64,000 nucleotides of DNA from Bacillota bacterium (GCA_023418475.1 JAEZZO010000064.1:1-64000), one strand, 5' to 3'; shown: positions 16,361 to 25,574, numbered from the stretch's first letter. Notes: generated by a model not told the origin, from the sequence alone. A program made the numbers and translations.

Positions 16361-16380
16361 AGGGCGGATATATCCGCCCT
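16361..16380 (+). terminator. Hairpin after major tail gene
   Basis: Perfect palindrome AGGGCGGATA/TATCCGCCCT, 7 bases after the stop codon, without a U-tract. As after the capsid gene, it may limit read-through to lower-abundance products. Confidence 0.55.
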
Positions 16381-16485
16381 ATATATTCGGATTAATGTGA
16401 AGGGTTGAAATACAAAGTTCACATTAAGACTTTTGTGCCTGTGGTATATTGGGTACGAATTGACTTCATAGAAAGAGGGACTTGT

Positions 16486-16890
16486 ATGAAAGATATATTC
16501 AAGCATATCACAGCAAATGGGAAAGATTACCCATTTGTTTTTAATATCAATGTAATTCAGGCAATCACAGATAAGTATGGACGGAAGAACGGACTGGAGA
16601 AATGGGCGGAGAGCTTAATGCCGAAGGATAAAAGTGTTCCGGATATGGAAGCTCTTAAATTCTTCTGCCGGGAAGCAATTAATGAAGGCATTGATATGGA
16701 GAATGATCCGGAGGATCCGCATTATATTCCCAAGGAAACACCGAGACCGTTTATTACAGAGAAACAAGCTGGAAGAATTATATCAGCCGCAGCGGATTTC
16801 AACAAATTCGCCATGGAAACGGTGATGGAGTCGAATGCTTCCGGTAAAGAAAAAAACTTGATAACCGGGCAGAGTCAGACAGAGAAATAG
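16486..16890 (+). CDS. Tail assembly chaperone gpG-like
   Basis: 134 residues from ATG 16486 (AAAGAGGGA SD). Start MKDIFKHITANGKDYPFVFN; helical with a mid segment of E-ALKFFCREAINEG. Equivalent of lambda gpG. Near its end, an A_AAA_AAC slippery heptamer in the correct register plus a stem-loop lets a fraction of ribosomes shift -1 into the T frame (to 17096), giving a ~203-residue gpGT that loads the tape measure protein. Confidence 0.85.
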   Translation: MKDIFKHITANGKDYPFVFNINVIQAITDKYGRKNGLEKWAESLMPKDKSVPDMEALKFFCREAINEGIDMENDPEDPHYIPKETPRPFITEKQAGRIISAAADFNKFAMETVMESNASGKEKNLITGQSQTEK

Positions 16891-16901
16891 ACTTTGCCCG
16901 G
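16851..16901 (+). promoter_or_regulatory. Programmed -1 frameshift signal
   Basis: The heptamer A_AAA_AAC at 16851-16857 is read in the gpG frame as (GA)A AAA AAC. A 7-base spacer leads to a 12-bp stem (16865-16876 with 16890-16901, one G-U pair) and a 13-base loop. After slippage the -1 frame is open through ATG 16917 to the stop at 17096. Confidence 0.9.
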
Positions 16902-16916
16902 ATTTATTATATTGGC

Positions 16917-17096
16917 ATGAATAAATTAGGATACACAGAAAAACAGATAGGCCGTATGACCTTTGGAAAATGGACCAGAATGTATCAGGCTTATCAGAAT
17001 GTTTATGATATGGAATTCCTGATGAAGAAATATGGCGTTACCTATGCAAGGCTTCAGGAAAAAGCTCAGCCTGCAGAGGAAATTATAGCATTCTAG
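16917..17096 (+). CDS. Tail assembly chaperone T domain (frameshift product of gpGT)
   Basis: The -1 frame entered at 16857 reads LDNRAESDREIDFARIYYIG and then MNKLGYTEKQIGRM, ending at 17096. The DFARIYYIG / IGRMTFGKW segment is the usual T-domain signature, so the biologically relevant product is the fusion 16486-17096, not a free 59-residue protein. The ATG at 16917 has no SD, which supports expression by frameshifting. It ends 21 bases before the tape measure start. Confidence 0.85.
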   Translation: MNKLGYTEKQIGRMTFGKWTRMYQAYQNVYDMEFLMKKYGVTYARLQEKAQPAEEIIAF

Positions 17097-17117
17097 CGTA
17101 GAAGGGACGGTGAGCGT

Positions 17118-19832
17118 TTGTCCAATAAATATGATGTGGGAGCCACGATCGGACTGGATGGTGAGAAGGAATTTCGCCAGGCAATCACGGGGATCAATTC
17201 TGATATGAAGGTTCTTGCATCGGAAATGAAAAAGGTTTCTGCCGAATTCCTGGATAACAACGACAGCGTCGAGGCATTATCAGCAAAGGATGAAGTTCTT
17301 AATAAGCAGCTGGATAAGCAAAAGGAAAAAGTAGAAGCGTTAAAGCTTGCGCTGGAAAATGCAGAGAAGCAGTATGGTGAGAATGATACCAGGACCGATA
17401 AGTGGAAGATCTCACTGAACAATGCGCAGGCAGAGCTATCTAAGCTATCAAAAGAGGTTAGAGATAACCAGGAGGCAATAGAAGGTGCCAGAAACCCGAC
17501 GGAAGACTTATCAGAAGGAATTGACGAGCTTGGTGAAAGTGCTGAAAATGCAGGAAGTCAGGTCGTAGGTCTCGGAGATATTATTAAAGGCAATTTGATT
17601 GCGAATGTAATCATGGAAGGTATCAGCACTCTAAAGGATGGGATCAAAGATCTGGCAAGCAGTACAGTCGGTTTTGCAATGGATTCGAATAAGGCGTTGA
17701 ATAATCTTGCTTCCCAGACCGGAGCCACGAAGGATGAACTTAGTGGACTTGAAGAGACCATGAACGACATTTATGCAGATAATTTTGGCGAGAACATAGA
17801 TGATGTGGCTGCTTCGATGGCAACGGTCAGACAGCAAACGAACCTTTCCGGCGAAGAGTTGAAGAAAATGACGGAACAGGCATTGTTACTGAGAGATACC
17901 TTCGATATGGATGTCGGTGAAAGTGTCCGCTCCGCGAATATGTTGATGGAGAAGTTTGGCCTATCCAGTGAGGAAGCTTATAACCTGATCGCGCAAGGAG
18001 CGCAGCAGGGACTGGATAAGAACGGCGATCTGCTGGATAGTATCAATGAATATTCTTCCTATTTCTCAGGCATGGGCCTAAGCGCGAATGACATGTTTAA
18101 TATGCTGAAGAATGGAGCAGAAAGCGGAACCTTCAGTGTTGATAAGCTTGGAGATGCAGTCAAGGAATTATCAATTCGTACAATCGACGGGTCCAATACG
18201 ACAATAGATGCTTATAAGTCTCTCGGATTAAGTGTAGATGATACCACCAAGGCTTTTGCAAAAGGCGGAGATAGCGCGAAGCAGGCATTGCAAAATGTGG
18301 TTGATGCATTATTTGCCGTCGAGGATCCTGTTGAAAAGAACCGGATCGGCGTGGAGCTGTTCGGTACACAATGGGAAGATCTCGGAGCAAGCGGTATAGA
18401 AGCTCTAACTAATTTAAAAGGTGAGATATCAACCACTTCCGATGCTTTAAATAATATCAATAATACTAAGTATGACGACATTAACAATGCAATGCAGGGA
18501 CTGGGCAGACAGATACAGGTATCAATAGCAGAACCGCTGCAGGATAAACTTATGCCAATTGTACAGGAGGTTATTGATTATGTTACGGAAAACGGCGGTG
18601 ATATTGCCGAGACAGCAGGAGAAGTCGCCTCCTCGGTCGGAGATCTGGTGGGATGGCTTATGAATCATGGTAGTACCGTAATAGCGGTAATAGCAGGCAT
18701 TGCAACCGGATTCGCAGCCTGGGATGTGATTGCTATGATACAGGGTATCATCGGAGCAGTTAAGGCGTTCCAACTGGCGAATGAAGGAGCAACCATCGCA
18801 CAGTATGCAATGAACCTGGCCATGAATGCTAATCCGATCGGAATCGTAATAACGGCGATCACGGCATTGGTTGCCGGGATTGGAGTACTATGGGCAACCA
18901 ATGAAGATTTCCGGGACGGAGTACTTGGCGTATTCGACAGTATTGGAGGAGGTTTTTCGGATGCCTGGAATGCCATAAGCGAATTTGTTACCAAAACGAT
19001 ACCGGATGAACTAAAGAAATTTACTGGATGGGTAAAGGATAATTGGCAGGGCCTTCTGCTTTTGCTTGTCAATCCCTTTGCCGGGGCCTTTAAACTGGTA
19101 TATGACAATTGTGATGAGTTCCGTGAATTTATTGATGGCTTTATCGGAAAGGTGAAAGCTCTTGTTATCAAACTATTTAAGATGATGGTCGATGAAATAA
19201 AGGATCTCCCGGACAAATTTGCGGATACCGGTAAGAATACAGTGAAGTTCTTATGGAATGGCATAAACGGGTTGACAGATTGGATCGTTAAGAAAATTGT
19301 AGGATTTGGGGGCTTTGTCCTGGGTGGAATAGAGAGCGGAGTATCCGACATCGGCAACATTGGTCTCAATCTTGTCAAAGGCTTCTGGAATGGCATTGAC
19401 AATGCAACCGATTGGATTATTGGTAAGGTAAAGGGGTTTGGAGGTTCAGTACTGGAAGGAATGAAGGATTTCTTCGGTATCCATTCGCCTTCCACAGTAT
19501 TCCGGGATGAAGTCGGTACATATTTAGCGCAGGGTGTAGGCCTTGGTTTTACCGATGAAATGCAGCAGATTACAAAGGATATGAATAACAGTATACCAAC
19601 GGATTTTGAAGTTAACGGTGCATATAAACTGTCGGGAAGTGCAAGTATCATGGACAGTAATCTGTATAATGCCTTTGCTGCAGTAGCCATGGATATTCTC
19701 CTTCCGGCACTAAAGGATATCGGTATAGAAATATCGACCGTAGAGAAAAACGGAGGGATATTTAAGTATATTCAGGTAGAAGCCAACAATTTTTATAAAA
19801 GAACAGGGTTATCCCCGTTTCCTGTAGCTTAA
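17118..19832 (+). CDS. Tail tape measure protein
   Basis: 904 residues from a TTG start (GGGACGGTGAG upstream). The start SNKYDVGATIGLDGEKEFRQAI is the standard tape-measure opening; residues ~25-150 are coiled coil, ~170-480 the TP901-type core (SQTGATKDELSGLEETMNDIY, AANMLMEKFGLSSEEAYNLI-like), then hydrophobic helices around 500-610 (IAVIAGIATGFAAWDVIAMI) and repeated W-NGI/LTDWI-x-KIVGFGG units at ~710-790 ending in GIHSPSTVF. Length sets the tail length and the hydrophobic part helps DNA enter the cell. No lytic domain visible. Confidence 0.95.
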   Translation: MSNKYDVGATIGLDGEKEFRQAITGINSDMKVLASEMKKVSAEFLDNNDSVEALSAKDEVLNKQLDKQKEKVEALKLALENAEKQYGENDTRTDKWKISLNNAQAELSKLSKEVRDNQEAIEGARNPTEDLSEGIDELGESAENAGSQVVGLGDIIKGNLIANVIMEGISTLKDGIKDLASSTVGFAMDSNKALNNLASQTGATKDELSGLEETMNDIYADNFGENIDDVAASMATVRQQTNLSGEELKKMTEQALLLRDTFDMDVGESVRSANMLMEKFGLSSEEAYNLIAQGAQQGLDKNGDLLDSINEYSSYFSGMGLSANDMFNMLKNGAESGTFSVDKLGDAVKELSIRTIDGSNTTIDAYKSLGLSVDDTTKAFAKGGDSAKQALQNVVDALFAVEDPVEKNRIGVELFGTQWEDLGASGIEALTNLKGEISTTSDALNNINNTKYDDINNAMQGLGRQIQVSIAEPLQDKLMPIVQEVIDYVTENGGDIAETAGEVASSVGDLVGWLMNHGSTVIAVIAGIATGFAAWDVIAMIQGIIGAVKAFQLANEGATIAQYAMNLAMNANPIGIVITAITALVAGIGVLWATNEDFRDGVLGVFDSIGGGFSDAWNAISEFVTKTIPDELKKFTGWVKDNWQGLLLLLVNPFAGAFKLVYDNCDEFREFIDGFIGKVKALVIKLFKMMVDEIKDLPDKFADTGKNTVKFLWNGINGLTDWIVKKIVGFGGFVLGGIESGVSDIGNIGLNLVKGFWNGIDNATDWIIGKVKGFGGSVLEGMKDFFGIHSPSTVFRDEVGTYLAQGVGLGFTDEMQQITKDMNNSIPTDFEVNGAYKLSGSASIMDSNLYNAFAAVAMDILLPALKDIGIEISTVEKNGGIFKYIQVEANNFYKRTGLSPFPVA

Positions 19833-19843
19833 GGAGTGATGTG

Positions 19844-20230
19844 ATGGGATTTTTGGGATATATGCTAAAAGTAAATGGGAACGTATTACCCAATGGTTAT
19901 ATAGATCTGCTCAACTATAAATGCACTCCGCATAAAAGAAGGGTTATTGATAGCTGGTACGACGGGGATGGAATATATCATGAAACATACTCCTCTCATA
20001 CCAGTACCCTGATACAGTTTGCGACCAATGGCTTACTTATGCCGGATAAAGAAGCTTTTATATCTTATTTCAAGAAGAAAGCTGATCTAAAGATTGAATA
20101 CTGGAATGATGAAACAGGAATATATGAGACCGGAACATTCCGAAGAAACGATTTTACTTTTATGCCATACAGGATACGGAAGCAGGATATTATTTATAAA
20201 GCCCTGGATGTAGAACTGAAAGAAGATTAG
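19844..20230 (+). CDS. DUF6711-like tail protein
   Basis: 128 residues from ATG 19844 (AAGGAG, 7 bases; the GTG at 19841 is less well spaced). Contains LKVNGNVLPNGYIDLLNYKCTP and the C-terminal R-NDFTFMPYRIRKQD. Proteins of this kind follow the tape measure gene in clostridial siphophages and probably take the distal-tail position. The family assignment is from memory of the pattern and not verified. Confidence 0.65.
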   Translation: MGFLGYMLKVNGNVLPNGYIDLLNYKCTPHKRRVIDSWYDGDGIYHETYSSHTSTLIQFATNGLLMPDKEAFISYFKKKADLKIEYWNDETGIYETGTFRRNDFTFMPYRIRKQDIIYKALDVELKED

Positions 20231-20241
20231 GCGGTGATGGA

Positions 20242-22536
20242 ATGTATGATGTGACTGATGAAATAAAAAATGCATACAAATCAGCTGGGACAATTAAAGC
20301 GTCCGCCGCATTCATTTCCATGGGATTGACATTATCAAAAGAAATAATGGACGAAAGTCCAAAGCTTGTTGAAAGCATCATGAATGGATCGGATCTAACC
20401 TTTGGTGCCTGCGTTGCCTCTCAGCTTGATTTTTCAGTTAAGAATGTCAGCAGAAATATAAAAGGGCAGGAATTCGTATATTCACATTCTGTGAACGGAA
20501 AACCGGTACAGATCGGAATATATAAGGTGGAGAGCTGCCAGACAAAGGATAACGGTTTAAAAGAAGTTACTGCTTATGACAGGATGAAGAAGATAGATAT
20601 TGATGTGGCAGCCTGGTATAACGGCTTATTTCCGCTGGGTAGTGAAACATATACACTTGCAGCCTTCCGTGCATCCCTACTTAAGTATATTGGACTGGAG
20701 GAGGATGTTAGTACTCTGCCTCTACCAAATGATAGTATGAAGGTTGAAAAAACGATAGAACCTTCCGGCCTTAGTGGAAGAAAAGTGATTGAGGCGTGTG
20801 AAGCTTTGAACGGAGCTTTCGGACATATAAACCGGTATGGGAAATTCGCACATATTGTACTGAAACTGACTTATGGTTTATATCCTTCAAAAGTTTTGTA
20901 TCCTTCAGGAAGTCTTTATCCGTCTGTAGAAAATGACACATCCTATTTTTCAGAATCTGCTGAAACATTAACAAGGTCAATGTACCGACAAAATGGAGTG
21001 AAATTCGAGGAATATGTAGTTAAAGAGTTTGATAAGCTGATTATCAGGACAGATGAAAATGATATAGGAACGATTGTCGGTACCGGCAGTAATGCTTATA
21101 TTATTGAAGATAACTTCCTGATTTACGGAAAATCCTCAGATAAGCTGCAGACTATAGCTAAGAACGCCTTTGGTAATATTAATAAACGTCCTTACCGGCC
21201 GTTTGGATCGGACAATATCGGACTGCCTTATATTGAGGTTGGCGACGCGGTAAAACTTGAAACAGATAATCCGGTGGTTAGTTATGTGTTAAACAGAACG
21301 CTTACCGGTATACAGGCTCTTAAGGATGCATTCTCTGCGGATGGTTCCGAAGAGGTGACACAGAATTTTTCTGTAAGGAATGAAATCATCCAACTGCAGG
21401 GTAAAAGCATGTCAATACAAAAATCTGTTGATGGTTTATTCGTAACTGTAATGGATTTATCTGCGAATACACAATCACAGTTGAAACAGACAGCAAGCCA
21501 GATAAGCGCAGAGGTAAGCAGAGCCAAGGGCAAAGAGGATGAACTTAGCGGAGAGGTTGATTTGCTGGCTGGACAAGTAGTACTTAAGGTTACAGCTTCA
21601 GGGAAGGTTGCCTTAGTTGATTTGAACGCTGATCCAAGCACCGGTACTGTAATTAAGCTTAGTTCCGATAATATTAACATGGAGGGATATGTAACAATCA
21701 CATCACTAAAAACGCCAGGGATTGTTGAGATTGATGGAGGTAATCTGAAGGCAGGGACAGTTATAGCCGACAGTGTTAGAGCTGATTGGGTTTATGCAGG
21801 AGGAATAAATGCAGATCAGATAACAGCGGGAACAATCAGTGGCGATAGAATAAATGGAGGTACGATCAGTGGTGTAAGGATTACTGGAGCCACTTTAGTG
21901 TCGCAGGGTGAACATACAAATACCAAAATCGAGAACGGATTTATCACGCTAAGCAGTGCTAACGGTTATTCTTATTATTATCCAGAATACATCAGAATGT
22001 TTATGGGTAATGATAAAAAGATCGATATCAGTTACACCGGTGGTATAAGGTGTGAAAATCTTACTGTGGGAGGATATGCGCCTATTACAACCAACACAAT
22101 CCAATATCAGGCAGTTGCATCGGCTAATGTAGCCACCTATGCGGCTACGGCAGGGAGTGCTAATACAACAAGCAGCTGCACAACCGGATTTCTTACCCTG
22201 AGTGCCGGTACTCTGGTAGCTCCTGCCGGGTCTTTATGGATCGGACAGAATACGGTAAAAGCAAACACGATTGAGCAGATTTCCAGCATTAGGCTAAAAA
22301 GAGATATAAAAAGATATAAACATAATGCGCTAAATAAAATTCGAAGTACCGTTATTAAGACTTATGGCTATAAGAATGAGAATAAGAAGCATAAAAGACA
22401 TCTTGGAATTATTGTGGAAGAAGCTCCGAAGGAAATAATCGGGTCTGATGGAGATACGATTGATATCTATGCTATGACTTCTCTAGCATGGAAGGCTATT
22501 CAGGAATTATCAGATCAAGTAGAAAGGAATAGGTGA
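20242..22536 (+). CDS. Tail tip / tail-associated protein with C-terminal S74 chaperone
   Basis: 764 residues. The N-terminal ~370 residues resemble gp27/Tal-like baseplate hub proteins (FGACVASQLDFSVKNVS, ..VESCQTKDNGLKEVTAYDRM). Residues ~210-232 contain a triple YPS motif (LYPSKVLYPSGSLYPS). A helical and beta-helix-like region follows (DSVRADWVYAGGINADQITA-type, then repeated GTISG-R units at ~530-550), and the last ~85 residues are an intramolecular chaperone: S-IRLKRDIKRY (Ser-Lys dyad), LGIIVEEAP, IDIYAMTSLAWKAIQEL. The chaperone probably trimerises the fibre and then cuts itself off before the Ser. Confidence 0.85.
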   Translation: MYDVTDEIKNAYKSAGTIKASAAFISMGLTLSKEIMDESPKLVESIMNGSDLTFGACVASQLDFSVKNVSRNIKGQEFVYSHSVNGKPVQIGIYKVESCQTKDNGLKEVTAYDRMKKIDIDVAAWYNGLFPLGSETYTLAAFRASLLKYIGLEEDVSTLPLPNDSMKVEKTIEPSGLSGRKVIEACEALNGAFGHINRYGKFAHIVLKLTYGLYPSKVLYPSGSLYPSVENDTSYFSESAETLTRSMYRQNGVKFEEYVVKEFDKLIIRTDENDIGTIVGTGSNAYIIEDNFLIYGKSSDKLQTIAKNAFGNINKRPYRPFGSDNIGLPYIEVGDAVKLETDNPVVSYVLNRTLTGIQALKDAFSADGSEEVTQNFSVRNEIIQLQGKSMSIQKSVDGLFVTVMDLSANTQSQLKQTASQISAEVSRAKGKEDELSGEVDLLAGQVVLKVTASGKVALVDLNADPSTGTVIKLSSDNINMEGYVTITSLKTPGIVEIDGGNLKAGTVIADSVRADWVYAGGINADQITAGTISGDRINGGTISGVRITGATLVSQGEHTNTKIENGFITLSSANGYSYYYPEYIRMFMGNDKKIDISYTGGIRCENLTVGGYAPITTNTIQYQAVASANVATYAATAGSANTTSSCTTGFLTLSAGTLVAPAGSLWIGQNTVKANTIEQISSIRLKRDIKRYKHNALNKIRSTVIKTYGYKNENKKHKRHLGIIVEEAPKEIIGSDGDTIDIYAMTSLAWKAIQELSDQVERNR

Positions 22537-22543
22537 TTTATAC

Positions 22544-22759
22544 ATGAAGGGTATCAACCTGGCAATTCAAGAATTTAAAGAAAGAATTGCAGACTGTATT
22601 AACCGGTCAGGACTTCCTCCCGGCGTGGTGCAGATTATTTTAAATGAATATCAAAATCAAGTGCAGACTTTAAATGATCAGGCCATAGCACAGGAGCGTA
22701 AGGAAGAAGAGGAAGGAGAGAAAACAAATGGCAGTGAAAACAGTTCAAGCAATCATTAA
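22544..22759 (+). CDS. Small phage protein following tail fibre gene
   Basis: 71 residues, mostly helical (IQEFKERIADCINRSGLPPGVVQIILNE). Similar small helical proteins of unknown role follow tail-tip genes in many clostridial phages. It overlaps the start of the Ig-like gene by 32 bases, so it is part of the same operon. Confidence 0.65.
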   Translation: MKGINLAIQEFKERIADCINRSGLPPGVVQIILNEYQNQVQTLNDQAIAQERKEEEEGEKTNGSENSSSNH

Positions 22760-23645
22760 TGGTCAAACATATTCATTAACCTATAATTCCAGTTCAGGCA
22801 AGTACGAAGCCACAATATCGGCACCCAGTACTTCCAGTTACAATCAATCAAATCATTATTACAATGTTACAGTTAAAGCAACCGATACAGCCGGTAACGT
22901 TACCACCAAGGACTCGACCGATAGTAGTCTTGGATCATCCTTAAAATTAACCGTAAAAGAAAAGGTTGCTCCAACAATTGCAATTACTAGTCCGGGAGCA
23001 AGTGCAAAGCTCATCACAAATACACCTACAATTACCTTTCAGCTGCGGGATGCAGATAGCGGCGTAAATATCTCTTCGCTGGCGCTTAAAATTGATGGTG
23101 GATCAGCAATCGGAAATGCAGCTGCCGGTATGACATATACAGCAGTATCCGGTGGATATAACTGCACTTATGTCGTTCAGAGTGCACTTACAGACGGAAC
23201 ACATACAGTTACAGTGAATGTCAATGACAATGATGGTAATACGGCTTCGCAGGCCTCCGTTAGTTTTACGGTTGATACAGTGGCTCCTACACTTAATGTT
23301 ACAGCTCCGGCTTCCGGATTGATTACCAATGTGGCAGCACAAAATGTTGTTGGTACCACATCTGATGCGACCAGCAGTCCGGTAACAGTGGCAATTAAGC
23401 TTAATGGTACAGATCAAGGATCAGTGACAGTTGATAGCAGCGGTAACTTTACTAAAGCGATTACGCTTGCTTCTGGATCGAACACAATTATCATAAGAGC
23501 AACCGATGCGGCAGGTAAATACACAGAAGTAACCAGGGCGGTTACACTCGATACGGTTGCACCTACTATATCGGCGGTAACACTTACACCAAATCCGGTT
23601 GATGCAGGGGCTACATATATCATTTCTGTAACAGTATCTGACTAA
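22728..23645 (+). CDS. Phage structural protein with Ig-like repeats
   Basis: 305 residues. A first domain (residues 1-80) is followed by two Ig-like repeats starting KVAPTIAITSPG and TVAPTLNVTAP and the beginning of a third (TVAPTISAVTLTPNPV), each with the bacterial Ig pattern D-T-VAPT...G-NT. No signal peptide; it lies among tail genes and probably decorates the tail. The last ~22 residues match the start of the small gene at 24198, suggesting module shuffling. GGAGAGAAAAC SD lies in the previous gene. Confidence 0.75.
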   Translation: MAVKTVQAIINGQTYSLTYNSSSGKYEATISAPSTSSYNQSNHYYNVTVKATDTAGNVTTKDSTDSSLGSSLKLTVKEKVAPTIAITSPGASAKLITNTPTITFQLRDADSGVNISSLALKIDGGSAIGNAAAGMTYTAVSGGYNCTYVVQSALTDGTHTVTVNVNDNDGNTASQASVSFTVDTVAPTLNVTAPASGLITNVAAQNVVGTTSDATSSPVTVAIKLNGTDQGSVTVDSSGNFTKAITLASGSNTIIIRATDAAGKYTEVTRAVTLDTVAPTISAVTLTPNPVDAGATYIISVTVSD

Positions 23646-23654
23646 GGTGGGCTT

Positions 23655-23924
23655 ATGGTCAAAAGAGTATTTGGTAAGGTAGATGGCGCAGATGTAATAT
23701 TGCAGCAAAAAGGGGATCGATGGACTGTATCGGTTCCCTTTGATTCAGATGGTGAATATGTAGTTGAAATTATGGCTGAGGATGAAGCGGGTAATATTTC
23801 ATATGTCAGTAAAATGTTATTTCTAGTAAATAAAGCAATGATTAGGAGTTATATGATACCTTTGCCGTATTATGCGACTTTGCTTCCCAATAGCATTAGT
23901 GCAGAACTTATGAAAGGAGAATGA
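23655..23924 (+). CDS. Small phage protein, Ig-like fold likely
   Basis: 89 residues with AAGGTGG upstream. VPFDSDGEYVVEIMAEDEAGNISYVSK is the usual ending of a bacterial Ig-like strand set. The C-terminal ~30 residues are hydrophobic with several prolines. Common small protein in the tail-appendage region; exact role unknown. Confidence 0.6.
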   Translation: MVKRVFGKVDGADVILQQKGDRWTVSVPFDSDGEYVVEIMAEDEAGNISYVSKMLFLVNKAMIRSYMIPLPYYATLLPNSISAELMKGE

Positions 23925-23926
23925 TC

Positions 23927-24205
23927 TTGCAGAGAATTAATTTTGATATCGGAGAAAGCAGACACGTCAGACTTCTAATTAAGTCAGCCAATGATCAAGC
24001 ATTTGTAGTCCGTAATGCAACATGGGAACTGCTTAAGGATGGCGAACCGGAAACTTCAGGAGAATGCTTAATAGACAATCATATCATTGATGCTTTTATT
24101 ACACCACAGGAAAAGGCAATTTATAAGCTCAAGTTTAAATATCAGATAGCAGATGAAATACTGATTGAAATAATAGATGTGTGGACGGTGAATGGATATG
24201 GCTGA
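23927..24205 (+). CDS. Small phage tail-region protein
   Basis: 92 residues from TTG 23927, with AAAGGAG 7 bases upstream; the ATG at 23921 sits against the SD and would overlap the preceding stop. Beta-rich (HVRLLIKSANDQAFVVRNATWELL). Similar proteins pair with the preceding one in clostridial prophages. Function unknown. Confidence 0.6.
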   Translation: MQRINFDIGESRHVRLLIKSANDQAFVVRNATWELLKDGEPETSGECLIDNHIIDAFITPQEKAIYKLKFKYQIADEILIEIIDVWTVNGYG

Positions 24206-24365
24206 AACGGTTGTTATTAATGCAGTAACGTTAACTCCAAATCCGGTGACAACCGGGAATAAGTACACGATCAGTGTAGATATTTATGTGCTTTACCCAT
24301 CCGGCAGTGTATATCCTGCAGCTACGCTATACCCGACACCGGATACCGGATCAAAAAGAACTTAG
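24198..24365 (+). CDS. Small phage protein with LTPNPV and YPS motifs
   Basis: 55 residues from ATG 24198 (GGACGGTG SD), overlapping the previous gene by 8 bases. It opens with NAVTLTPNPV and TISVDIYV, which match the end of the Ig-like protein at 22728-23645, and ends with LYPSGSVYPAATLYP, matching the YPS repeat of the tail-tip protein at 20242. It thus combines modules of two neighbouring tail proteins. Confidence 0.65.
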   Translation: MAETVVINAVTLTPNPVTTGNKYTISVDIYVLYPSGSVYPAATLYPTPDTGSKRT

Positions 24366-24380
24366 GAAAGGAGAGAGAGA

Positions 24381-24890
24381 ATGGCTATAAATTTTAAAGG
24401 CGTTAATAATGGCAGCGGATGGGTTAACAGTCCGTCAACATCTACACCGGTAAGTGCAGGAAACCTGAATATAGACGAGGCTGGAATACGTGCCGCCTGC
24501 AACGGCCTGGATGCCATCAATGCAAATATGGTACAGACAGATCAGGTCAATGATAGCACGAAGTATCCTAGTTCGAAAGTTACTTATGAATTAGGGAAGG
24601 AAATTGATACAGTTCATAATAATCAACTAAAATTGGGAACATTTTATGAAATATACACAGTGACAGCAAATACGGTACGTTCGATTATAATTACAGCTGC
24701 AAATCTGGGTATTCCGGCAGGCTCAAATCTATTAGCGTTTTGGTGCACTGTAAAAAATGATAACCCGTCACTTTATTCTGCTAATTGTGGTCTTTGGAAT
24801 GATAATTCCATGCAGGGTCCATTATATATAGCTAATAGTAGTGGGGCTATTACTAATATACCTATAAATATATATGCAATATATAAATAA
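24381..24890 (+). CDS. Phage tail-appendage protein, unknown function
   Basis: 169 residues, GGAAAGGAGAG SD. N-terminal ~80 residues helical with LNIDEAGIRAACNGLDAIN; the C-terminal half beta-rich with several Asn/Ser and a C-W-N cluster, resembling a small receptor-binding or fibre domain. Position between Ig-like proteins and the lysis genes supports a fibre or accessory adhesin. Slightly more AT-rich at its end than its neighbours. Confidence 0.6.
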   Translation: MAINFKGVNNGSGWVNSPSTSTPVSAGNLNIDEAGIRAACNGLDAINANMVQTDQVNDSTKYPSSKVTYELGKEIDTVHNNQLKLGTFYEIYTVTANTVRSIIITAANLGIPAGSNLLAFWCTVKNDNPSLYSANCGLWNDNSMQGPLYIANSSGAITNIPINIYAIYK

Positions 24891-24923
24891 GAATAAAATA
24901 GATAAGAAGGAGAAATTAATATC

Positions 24924-25265
24924 ATGGAAAAAATTAGACTATTAAATGATCTAGAACTAAACCTTGAAGCAATGGGAATCGTAGAAACGGAAAAAAGCCG
25001 TAGTTTTACCTTTGCATCTGAAATGACTTATACGGAGATAGAGGCATTATTTACAAACGTTGATAATATATCATCTATAAAGTATATCTCAGAAGCTGGA
25101 GAAACTTTGACGACCTATGTCGATGGAGTAGCATTGAAAAAACTATCCAAGGATTATGAGGCAGAGACTTATACCGTTGTATTATCAACAGATGCAGTGG
25201 AGGCACAGATCAAAACCTTAATATCTCAGATCGAAGTATTAACCGCAGCGCAGACAGCAAAATAA
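24924..25265 (+). CDS. Conserved small phage protein
   Basis: 113 residues, AAGGAG upstream. MEKIRLLNDLELNLEAMGIVET, then strands and a C-terminal helix ending AEVLTAAQTAK-like. Resembles short proteins found before XhlA genes in clostridial prophages. Function unknown. Confidence 0.6.
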   Translation: MEKIRLLNDLELNLEAMGIVETEKSRSFTFASEMTYTEIEALFTNVDNISSIKYISEAGETLTTYVDGVALKKLSKDYEAETYTVVLSTDAVEAQIKTLISQIEVLTAAQTAK

Positions 25266-25324
25266 TTATTGAGACAGAGTATCTACTTCATAAAATCAAA
25301 TCAAATTAAGGATGGTTATTATGC

Positions 25325-25558
25325 ATGGATGATGAATTTATCAGACACCGGTTAGAGGTACAGGATTTGAGGCTTAATGATCACGCCAAAAGGCTTGATC
25401 AAATAGAGGTTGTGCAAGCCGAGGCCAACACGATGATCAAAAACCTGTGCAAGAAAATCGAAGATCAAACCAAAGCCATATACTGGTTAATTGGATTAGG
25501 AGCCACAAGCTTAGTAGGCTTCTTTTTTTATGCAATTCAACAAAACATTTTCAAATAA
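25325..25558 (+). CDS. xhlA: Hemolysin XhlA family protein
   Basis: 77 residues: a helical N-terminus (IRHRLEVQDLRLNDHAKRLDQIE), then IYWLIGLGATSLVGFFFYAI as a single membrane segment at ~53-72. Matches XhlA, which works with a holin to permeabilise the membrane during lysis. Directly followed by holin and endolysin genes. Confidence 0.85.
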   Translation: MDDEFIRHRLEVQDLRLNDHAKRLDQIEVVQAEANTMIKNLCKKIEDQTKAIYWLIGLGATSLVGFFFYAIQQNIFK

Positions 25559-25574
25559 GAAAGGATGAAAAATT

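Noticed and set aside
15829..16506. 225-codon frame antisense to the major tail gene
   Set aside because: Shadow of a well-supported tail gene; no SD and no recognisable domain.
18665..19690. Long 341-codon frame antisense to the tape measure gene
   Set aside because: It mirrors the coding frame of a clear tape measure protein, has no SD and shows the Ser/Pro/Ile-rich composition of an antisense shadow.
23103..23708. Several minus-strand frames opposite the Ig-like gene
   Set aside because: Cys/Ile-rich antisense shadows of repetitive Thr/Val codons.
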